64,000 nt of DNA, taken from assembly GCF_003576375.1 (NCBI RefSeq), contig NZ_QWGE01000003.1:186001-250000 (forward strand), written 5' to 3'. Source of the DNA: Pontibacter oryzae (GTDB lineage: Bacteria; Bacteroidota; Bacteroidia; Cytophagales; Hymenobacteraceae). The notes beneath the pieces were generated by a model. That model was given only the letters and a program-made list of their open reading frames with translations. It was not told the DNA's origin and ran no database searches. Positions 58,217 to 64,000 of this stretch are shown in pieces. Made by a program: the position numbers and the translations under genes. Every line of letters begins with the position of its first letter. The first letter of the stretch is position 1.

Positions 58217-59388
58217 ATGAAAAAGAGGATACTGCACTACTTGAAACATCTGTCGCTTACCATACTTGTACTTGCAGCCATCGCTATACCTTTTGGCTTG
58301 TACCACGGCGCCAGCTTGAGCTACGGAGACAATCCTGAGCGCCTGAACCTGGACAGGGAAGGCCCATATGCTTTCTATAAAAACGACAGCACCCTGACGG
58401 TGAAGTATGTTAGAGGCAACAAGGATGATGGCTTTTACATTGATCAGAAAGATTACCCCGCACAGACTCTATTGCAGCCGCTTGCTTCTTCCCGTTAGAC
58501 TCCACCAGGTTTGATTTCACCATTAAACCCGGATTCACTTCCCCTCCCGCTATCTATAATGACGGCAACAAGATACTGGCTATTTCGGATGTTGAGAGTG
58601 GCTATAAGACGTTTCGGGATTTCCTGATTAACAGCAAGGTGGTTGACCATAACCTGAACTGGACGTTTGGCAAAGGCCATCTGGTGCTGCTCGGCGATTT
58701 TGTAGACAGAGGCTTTTCTACCACCCAAGTGCTGTGGTTTATTTATAAGCTTGAGCAGGCAGCGAAACCGCAAGGTGGCTCGGTTCACTTTATCGTGGGC
58801 AACCATGAGCTAAAGAACATGTACGGCGATTATCAGGCCGCATCGCTCAAGTATACTTATGTAGCATCGATGTTGGGAAAAACGCAGGCAAACCTCTACG
58901 ACTTCGGTTCGGTGCTGGGCAGATGGCTTTCCACTAAAAATGTAATAGAATCCATCAACGGCAACTTGTTTGCGCATGGCGGCCTGCACCCAGATGTTGC
59001 CAGTCTCGGCATGTCTTTAGAGGAAATTAACAGCTTCTTACGGGCCACTTACTATACTGCTCCATACCCAAAGCCAGGCAACCAGAAAACAGAACTACTG
59101 CTTTCCTCAAAAACAGGCATCTGCTGGTACCGCGGCTACTTTAAAGATGACCTATCTCAAGACGATGTAGACAAGCCACTGGCTATGTTTAAGGCTAAAG
59201 CCATTGTAGTGGGCCATACGCTTCAGTCAAAAGTAAAAAGGCACTTCAACGGTAAGGTAATAGGCATAGACGTGAAGCACCCGAAGGACTACCACAAGAA
59301 CTGGCCAAACCAAAAATCAGAGGGCTTGCTAATCGAGCACAATACTTATTACAGGGTTTTTAGCGATGGCGGCAGAGAAGAAATATAG
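58217..59388 (+). pseudogene. Metallophosphoesterase gene disrupted by a -1 frameshift
   Basis: Two frames join into one gene. The first (58217-58498) gives a membrane-anchored N-terminus (KRILHYLKHLSLTILVLAAIAIPF) and the start of a beta-sandwich domain, ending in PLASSR then TAG at 58496. Continuing in the frame one base back, the sequence reads LDSTRFDFTIKPGF, then NDGNKILAISDVESGYKTF and the calcineurin-like motifs: ISDVE (metal), GDFVDRG, GNHEL and, later, GHTLQSKV. The stop lies exactly at the join, so one T near 58494-58496 is probably missing. Either the gene is inactivated or the base is a sequencing error. The intact protein would be about 390 residues and membrane-attached. Confidence 0.8.
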
Positions 59389-59481
59389 CACTCGGCGGTA
59401 GGGCATAGAGTATAAAGCGCATCAAAGGCAGTATTCTGCCGCTTTTGCTAACCTTTTGCCAGCCTACACAGTAACACTAAC

Positions 59482-59553
59482 ATGGCAATATTATCATATT
59501 TAGCCCTGGCTATACTGTTGCCATACTTGCTGGTAGCCTGCGGCAAAAACTAA
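59482..59553 (+). CDS. Tiny lipoprotein-like peptide, 23 aa
   Basis: ATG at 59482: MAILSYLALAILLPYLLVAC then GKN and stop. A hydrophobic stretch followed by VAC-G resembles a lipobox, like entericidin-type micro-lipoproteins. It precedes the next small gene by 12 bases. It is short enough to be chance. Confidence 0.35.
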   Translation: MAILSYLALAILLPYLLVACGKN

Positions 59554-59565
59554 TGCTATAAAACT

Positions 59566-59736
59566 ATGAAAAATATAAGAGTATACTTGATGACACTATT
59601 GGTGCTGCTCACCTTTACCTTGAGCAGCTGCGAACTAGTAGGTGATATTTTTGAAGCCGGCATGTGGACCATGCTGATCATTATCATACTAATCGTGTTT
59701 CTGCTAGTATGGCTTTTTAGAAAGCTGAGAAGATAG
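59566..59736 (+). CDS. Small lipoprotein with membrane helix, 56 aa
   Basis: ATG at 59566. The lipobox LSSC lies in TLLVLLTFTLSSCELVGDIF, followed by a hydrophobic segment (MWTMLIIIILIVFLLVWLF) and a basic tail (RKLRR). I recall this layout (CELVG.IF.AGMW then a helix) as common among small Bacteroidota lipoproteins of unknown function. It was missed by length filters. The tail should sit in the cytoplasm and the Cys outside. The long terminator follows directly. Confidence 0.65.
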   Translation: MKNIRVYLMTLLVLLTFTLSSCELVGDIFEAGMWTMLIIIILIVFLLVWLFRKLRR

Positions 59737-59737
59737 A

Positions 59738-59803
59738 AACACTAAGCATAAAACAAGAAAGGCGCTCCTCACAGAGCGCCTTTCTTGTTTTATGCTTAGT
59801 GTT
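59738..59803. terminator. 30-bp perfect-stem terminator between convergent genes
   Basis: Arms 59738-59767 and 59774-59803 with loop CTCACA; GC core AGGCGCTC. Thirty paired bases is far more than a terminator needs. It sits between the small lipoprotein gene and the T9SS cargo gene. Confidence 0.88.
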
Positions 59804-59809
59804 AATTCA

Positions 59810-62332
59810 TTACTTTTTCACTACCCTGAATTGCTGCACACCTTCCTGTGTCTTGGCCTGTACCAGGTACACGCCAGCAGAGAATTCGGTCAGGCTTAGC
59901 TCATGCACATTCTCGAAGCGCTTTAGCTCCTGCCCTTGCAGGTTTCTCACAACAGCCTCTTCTACTCTTTCAGTAAAGCTTAGCGAGCTTGTGGTTGGGT
60001 TAGGGTATACATTAAGCTGCGCAAATGTATAATTCCGTCCTGCCACTTTAACTATTTTAGAGTAATTGATTGTTCCGTCGGTGTCAGTTTGGGCAAGGCG
60101 GTAGTATAGCTCGTCATTAGTAGGGGCTACATGCAGGAACGTGTAGTTTCGGGTTACGCTGCTGTTGCCAGCACCTTCCACACGACCGGCTACCTTAAAA
60201 TTAAAGCCGTCAGCACTGTACTGCACTTCAAAATACTCATTCTCAGTTTCAGTGGCGGTTTTCCATTTTAGCTCCACTTTGTTTGCGTTACGCGCTGCCG
60301 AAAAGCTAACAAGTTCTACAGGAAGCGGAGCCGGTGACGCAAATACAGCCACTTCATTTCTTTCGTAACTGTCACTCTCTGCCGCTGTTGCATTGGTAGT
60401 ATAGCTAGTGCTAAATACGCTATTGGTGCTACGGGTTGCAGTCCTGAGGCTGTTACCGTCAGTTGTATTGGCAGCTCCGAAGTCATCTGTAAAGCTAAGC
60501 TCATACAGGCCAGAGGTTTCGTTCTTCACAATACTTACCGGCTTTCTCAACTCCCACTTACCTGTTCTGCTGTTCAGGCGTCCAACAAACACCTTATTAA
60601 GATCAAAAGGCTCTCCATCAATACTCTCAGGCGCCCACTCCAGCACTACTGTGGAAGCAGGAGTACCGCTCGCCAAGACCTGCTTCTCAATAACCCACGT
60701 TTTACCAGATATTGCTTCCTCCGTTAAACCGTTTAGGATACCAGTGTTTATCACGCCTTGCTTCACAGAAACTTTGTAGTTTAGAGCCCGGCCGTCGCTT
60801 TTAATTTTTACAGGAGCATATGATTCGCTTGTGCCTACCGGAAACAATACCTCCCCGGCATCTGCAGCAACTGTTCTGTTGAGCGTACCTCCGTCTTCGG
60901 CAATTACATAGCTATCTTCCCCTGCATTATCCAGAACGCCGCCTCTCGAAATAGTGAGTGAGTTTTTAGAAAGCTTCAGCTTCTTGCCATTTAGCTCCAA
61001 CTTACCGGTAATAGTAAGTGACTCAGCCAGGCTCTGCGCCACAATGTTCTTCTTGCTGTACTCATTGCCTAATACTACCAGGTTTCCATAAGCTACATTC
61101 GGTATATCCAGGTTTGTGCTGTCTGAATAAACCACTGTGCTAGTTGGGTCCAGTTTTCCGAAAACAGGCAGTTTAGATGCTGTGTTTTTATCAGTATTGA
61201 TAACCAGGGTAGATCCTGCAGCAAGGTCTAGTGGCCCGTAGTAAAACTTATCTTTGTGCAGAACTACTTTTACTGGCTTTGTTCCGTCTCCTAAAACCAC
61301 TTTGGATCTCTCGCCAGATACTGTCCAACCTTCTTTCGACTTTAAAGAAAGCGTAAAATCATCCTCTCTGTATTTCTTTTTCTTGCCTTCATCTTTTTCC
61401 TCGAAGTTCTTAATCACGAAAGTTTGGTAAGGATCCGTGAAGTTTCGAGGGTTGGTACCACTACCATCAGGCTCAGTACCCCAAGATTTTGTATCATCCA
61501 GCTTCTTATCAGCCTTGTTGTAGTATACTACCGCTTTCTGTACAGGCACATCACTGTCGCTTCCAACACCTTTAGGGGTGATGGTTACATCATCAAGCGC
61601 CAAGCCGTTGAAGCCTGTGTTATCTTTCGTAAGCTTTAGCACCCAACGGAAAACAATTTCTTGATTTGCTGGCAGGTTAATGTTTTCAAGGGTATGGGCT
61701 TTAGCTACTCTGTTGCCAGATTCGTTTCCTTTTCGTGATCCAACTGCACCACCCTTCACAGGTGACTCAACCTGTGTTAGCGGATACCAGGTAACCTGAG
61801 TAGTTGTAGCTGATATTACGTTAGGGCCAATAGCATACTCCAAGTCTATACCCGTTACCTCACCACCATAATACCATTGTTCTATAGCAAAGTTAATGTC
61901 GAAGTTCTTAATAACCTTACCTGAGTTGTTCTTCATACGCAGGGCAGCGTAGAGCACGTTCTGCTCTCCAGCTTTACCCTTGTAACCAATCGCCCGATCT
62001 GCATTACCATTTTCTCCATAGCTGAAACCGGTAGTATATGGTGTTGAATAAACACCATCGCTACCAACTACATATACTTGCTTTATATCCTGGTTTTCGA
62101 TACCCAGGTACCAGCCCGGTTGAGAGCCCGCCCCTCCATTCGCCCAAACAGTGTATCTTCCGTTCACCGTGGCGAGCCCAGAGTTGAATGCTTGGCTATA
62201 GGCGTTAAATGCCTTTGTGGTGCTGTTGTATTCTATACCAACCTGCCCAAATGCTGAAGCAGCGCCAAGCACAAGGAGTGGCAAGAGCAGGAAGTATGAC
62301 GAGAATTTCGAGATAGTTGTATAACGTGTCAT
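59810..62332 (-). CDS. Large secreted T9SS cargo protein
   Basis: 840 residues: signal peptide near 10-30 (FSSYFLLLPLLVLGAASAFGQ), an N-terminal beta-rich adhesin-like region (about 30-250: IEYNSTTKAFNAYSQAFNSG, GWYLGIENQDIKQVYVVGSDG, FRWVLKLTKDNTGFNGLALDDVTITP), a middle region with KVVLGDGTKPV, GPLDLAAGSTLVINTD, NLVVLGNEYS and GGTLNRTVAADAGEVLFPVG (repeat-like strands), and a C-terminal T9SS sorting domain (LNVYPNPTTSSLSF, FSAGVYLVQAKTQ). Just before it, VELVSFSAARNANKVELKWKTATETENEYFEVQ is a fibronectin-like module usual in these proteins. It is exported through T9SS and probably surface-exposed. It ends just past the long terminator. Confidence 0.88.
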   Translation of the reverse strand: MTRYTTISKFSSYFLLLPLLVLGAASAFGQVGIEYNSTTKAFNAYSQAFNSGLATVNGRYTVWANGGAGSQPGWYLGIENQDIKQVYVVGSDGVYSTPYTTGFSYGENGNADRAIGYKGKAGEQNVLYAALRMKNNSGKVIKNFDINFAIEQWYYGGEVTGIDLEYAIGPNVISATTTQVTWYPLTQVESPVKGGAVGSRKGNESGNRVAKAHTLENINLPANQEIVFRWVLKLTKDNTGFNGLALDDVTITPKGVGSDSDVPVQKAVVYYNKADKKLDDTKSWGTEPDGSGTNPRNFTDPYQTFVIKNFEEKDEGKKKKYREDDFTLSLKSKEGWTVSGERSKVVLGDGTKPVKVVLHKDKFYYGPLDLAAGSTLVINTDKNTASKLPVFGKLDPTSTVVYSDSTNLDIPNVAYGNLVVLGNEYSKKNIVAQSLAESLTITGKLELNGKKLKLSKNSLTISRGGVLDNAGEDSYVIAEDGGTLNRTVAADAGEVLFPVGTSESYAPVKIKSDGRALNYKVSVKQGVINTGILNGLTEEAISGKTWVIEKQVLASGTPASTVVLEWAPESIDGEPFDLNKVFVGRLNSRTGKWELRKPVSIVKNETSGLYELSFTDDFGAANTTDGNSLRTATRSTNSVFSTSYTTNATAAESDSYERNEVAVFASPAPLPVELVSFSAARNANKVELKWKTATETENEYFEVQYSADGFNFKVAGRVEGAGNSSVTRNYTFLHVAPTNDELYYRLAQTDTDGTINYSKIVKVAGRNYTFAQLNVYPNPTTSSLSFTERVEEAVVRNLQGQELKRFENVHELSLTEFSAGVYLVQAKTQEGVQQFRVVKK

Positions 62333-62671
62333 TTCTTTGTAGAAGTATATCCTATAATCTTATGATTTAATACCTTAAATATTCCATTTAATATATTCAC
62401 AAGCATATACTTAACTATAGAGATATATGTTACAAAATATATCTAATGTTTTATATACACTTCAAATGTAAACCATAAAAATATATAAATCAATATATAG
62501 AAATTATAAATATCACAGAAAAATTAAACGCTTACTCTACAAAATATCACTATTTACGCTTGTTTTACAGCTATATAGCCAAAACCCCGGTTTAAGGGTT
62601 GTATGTTTTTGTACAAAACGCATAAAAAAAAGGGCTACTAGAGCCCTTAAAAAAATTAGTTTTTGTAAAAT
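62333..62671. other. AT-rich intergenic region, 339 bp
   Basis: Spacer between two minus-strand genes, over 70 % A/T by eye, with TATATA and AATATT tracts. It holds the hairpin at 62630-62648 and possibly the promoter of the T9SS cargo gene. No gene is seen. Confidence 0.5.
62630..62648 (-). terminator. Terminator of the fatty-acid hydroxylase gene
   Basis: Stem AAGGGCT/AGCCCTT with loop ACTAG; on the minus strand it is followed by a run of seven T (62623-62631). Confidence 0.75.
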
Positions 62672-63280
62672 TTATCTGTTACGCTTAGGCATTGTACCTA
62701 AAATATAGTCCCAGAGGGGAGAAGATACGCCAAATGCTTTATCGTGATCCTTGTAGTGATGGATACTGTGGTTGATCCAGAGTTGCTTTAAAAAATTCTT
62801 GGGCGGTGGGTAGGCATGTACAATATAATGCACCAGCAGGTACATGGCATAACCAAACAGCACACCGGCCACTACACCAAACACAAACGTGCCGAAGATC
62901 ACTTTAAATATAAAGAAGAAAGCCGAGGCGTAAAGTATACTTACAACCGGTGGCATGGCCAGGCGCTTCTTATCTTTAGGGAAATCGTGATGGTTGCCGT
63001 GGAAAAGGTACTGCAAACGCGCCTTTAGTGGTGTGTTGGTATCCATATGGAACACATAGCGGTGCGCCAGGTACTCTATCAGGGTAAAAATAAACCACCC
63101 CATGAAAAAGAACCCGATGGCCTCGAATATACTGATAAAGCTATGCGTAATTCCATAGTACACCAACCCGACAGCTATCGTCAGGAAAATTGAAATAGGT
63201 ACAGCTATGTGCGTTCTGGTCATTTTCTCCAGAACAGGGTTTTTAAAGAGCTGTGCGCTTCCTTTATGATTAGGTTTCAT
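62672..63280 (-). CDS. Fatty-acid 2-hydroxylase/sterol-desaturase-like membrane enzyme
   Basis: A 202-residue di-iron membrane hydroxylase. Helices near 25-45 and 50-72 precede the His boxes HRYVFH (about 73-78), HGNHHDF, HYIVHAYPPP, and HSIHHYKDHDKAFGVSSPLWD, the complete pattern of the fatty-acid hydroxylase family. In Bacteroidota, related proteins hydroxylate sphingolipid or aminolipid acyl chains, which would help explain the hydroxylated lipids of this group. A TAgcTTTG box lies 30 bases upstream. Confidence 0.9.
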   Translation of the reverse strand: MKPNHKGSAQLFKNPVLEKMTRTHIAVPISIFLTIAVGLVYYGITHSFISIFEAIGFFFMGWFIFTLIEYLAHRYVFHMDTNTPLKARLQYLFHGNHHDFPKDKKRLAMPPVVSILYASAFFFIFKVIFGTFVFGVVAGVLFGYAMYLLVHYIVHAYPPPKNFLKQLWINHSIHHYKDHDKAFGVSSPLWDYILGTMPKRNR

Positions 63281-63309
63281 AATTGATTTTGATGTATTAT
63301 TTAACGCTG

Positions 63310-63317
63310 CAAAGCTA
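63310..63317 (-). promoter_or_regulatory. TAnnTTTG -7 box for the fatty-acid hydroxylase gene
   Basis: Minus-strand TAGCTTTG, with a possible TTG about 17 bases upstream; leader about 24 bases. Confidence 0.5.
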
Positions 63318-63378
63318 CTTAAATTTTCAAATCAAGACGTAAAAGACGTGGCTTGTTCTACTATAACGGCAGCAGAGG

Positions 63379-63885
63379 TTATAGGTTAAGCACCCGCAAA
63401 AAGTCACTAACTTTTATGGCGGGGCCCTTTAGCGTATGCTTTGCGCGGGTATAGAACTGCTTGCGGTGAGCGAATGTTTCGGTAAGGTATGAAATTAATT
63501 CGTCGGCGGTTTTGCCTGCCAGCAGCGGGCGCTCTTGCTGTCCGCGCCTTAGCAGCCTACTGGCCAGTTGGTTGGCGGGCACATCCAGGAAAAATGTTTG
63601 CCCCTGGCGGTTCATAAAATCTATGTTATCGAAGAAGCAGGGCGCGCCTCCGCCGGTTGCCACAACAGCCTGCTGGTGCTGCGCCGCAATTTGCTGCAGG
63701 GCCTGCCGCTCCAGGCTCCGGAAATGTTCCTGACCCTGCACTGCAAATAACTCTGCTATACTTTGCCCCTGCTGCCGCACAATGTACTCATCTAGGTCCA
63801 CGAAGGTATAGCCAAGGCGCTGCGCCAACTGCCGGCCCAGGGTGGTTTTCCCGCTGCCCATCATACCTATTAAGAAGATTCGCAT
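63379..63885 (-). CDS. aroK: Shikimate kinase
   Basis: 168 residues, normal for AroK. It phosphorylates shikimate with ATP in the aromatic amino acid pathway. The P-loop is GMMGSGKTT (7-15); DLDEYIV binds shikimate; FRSLERQAL and ATGGGAPCF complete the substrate site; RPLLAG is in the lid. The start at 63885 lies 19 bases after the stop of a partial minus-strand gene, so it is probably the downstream member of an operon. Confidence 0.95.
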   Translation of the reverse strand: MRIFLIGMMGSGKTTLGRQLAQRLGYTFVDLDEYIVRQQGQSIAELFAVQGQEHFRSLERQALQQIAAQHQQAVVATGGGAPCFFDNIDFMNRQGQTFFLDVPANQLASRLLRRGQQERPLLAGKTADELISYLTETFAHRKQFYTRAKHTLKGPAIKVSDFLRVLNL

Positions 63886-63904
63886 TAGGAGTTGTAGCTA
63901 TTGA

Positions 63905-64000
63905 TTATTTAATATTAAAATTCGTTCGCTTAATCTCGGCATAATCCATCTTCTTCTGGGTCTGCAAAAGACTTTTGCCTTCTGTGCTCCGAAACTTCTC
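63905..64000 (-). CDS. C-terminal end of a gene running off the window
   Basis: On the minus strand an open frame enters from beyond 64000 and ends with TAA at 63907-63905. The visible 31 residues include STEGKSLLQTQKKMDYAEI and end KRTNFNIK. The charged, helical end gives no family. Its stop lies 19 bases before aroK, so the two may be co-transcribed. Partial, so function is unknown. Confidence 0.4.
   Translation of the reverse strand, partial: EKFRSTEGKSLLQTQKKMDYAEIKRTNFNIK

Noticed and set aside
58485..58500. Programmed -1 frameshift site in the metallophosphoesterase gene
   Set aside because: No X-XXY-YYZ slippery heptamer and no clear downstream stem; a missing base is a simpler explanation.

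Overview
The window is bacterial chromosome from a member of the Bacteroidota, most likely the Hymenobacteraceae (Pontibacter or a close relative). The evidence is type IX secretion (T9SS) sorting domains, PorT-like and Omp85-like outer-membrane barrels, LytTR two-component pairs, TAnnTTTG-type promoter boxes, absence of clear Shine-Dalgarno sites, and roughly 50 % GC. No phage, insertion sequence, CRISPR array or rRNA operon is visible. Two tRNA genes are present: Arg-CCT and Asn-GTT.

Layout. 1-3.7 kb: end of a multi-PAS histidine kinase with a one-domain response regulator, then two disordered proteins, one rich in Arg/Tyr/Gly and one in His. 3.7-13.3 kb: an outer-membrane protein, a methionine aminotransferase/omega-amidase pair, an FG-GAP protein with a T9SS tail, murF, rfbC, a membrane cytochrome c and hflX. 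13.4-22.7 kb: sixA-like phosphatase and ppk1, two envelope proteins (one a very large metallophosphatase/Omp85 chimera), and an HD-domain protein with a Pycsar-type membrane effector domain. 22.8-28 kb: tRNA-Arg, small envelope proteins, and an operon of flavoprotein, type III polyketide synthase and methyltransferase that probably makes a phenolic lipid or quinone. 28.1-28.7 kb: about 78 perfect copies of an 8-bp repeat, ending in the stop codon of a histone-deacetylase-family gene. 29.6-30.2 kb: an AT-rich gap with DnaA-box-like sites.

30-42.6 kb holds envelope and stress genes (PorT-like, YceI, DJ-1/PfpI, GNAT, NlpC/P60, DUF1232, YgjP-type peptidase) and an iron-uptake block (TonB-dependent receptor, PepSY protein, two thioredoxin-fold proteins). 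42.8-49.9 kb is a minus-strand efflux operon: TetR regulator, TolC, adaptor, RND pump, and an acyl-carrier-like protein lacking the usual phosphopantetheine serine. 50-52.8 kb is a LiaF-like protein with a LytS/LytR pair. 53.6-64 kb holds pheS, a 3-hydroxyacyl-CoA dehydrogenase, a Rieske-like lipoprotein with altered ligands, tRNA-Asn, a second LytS/LytR pair, a frameshifted metallophosphoesterase gene, two tiny lipoproteins, a large T9SS cargo, a fatty-acid hydroxylase and aroK.

The most striking whole-window signal is a heavily over-represented short word, AAGTATA/TATACTT (with AAGTATG/CATACTT). It appears on both strands, inside genes (often using otherwise uncommon codons) and between them, and even at the centre of one terminator. 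It behaves like the HIP1-type words of cyanobacteria or an uptake or architecture signal.
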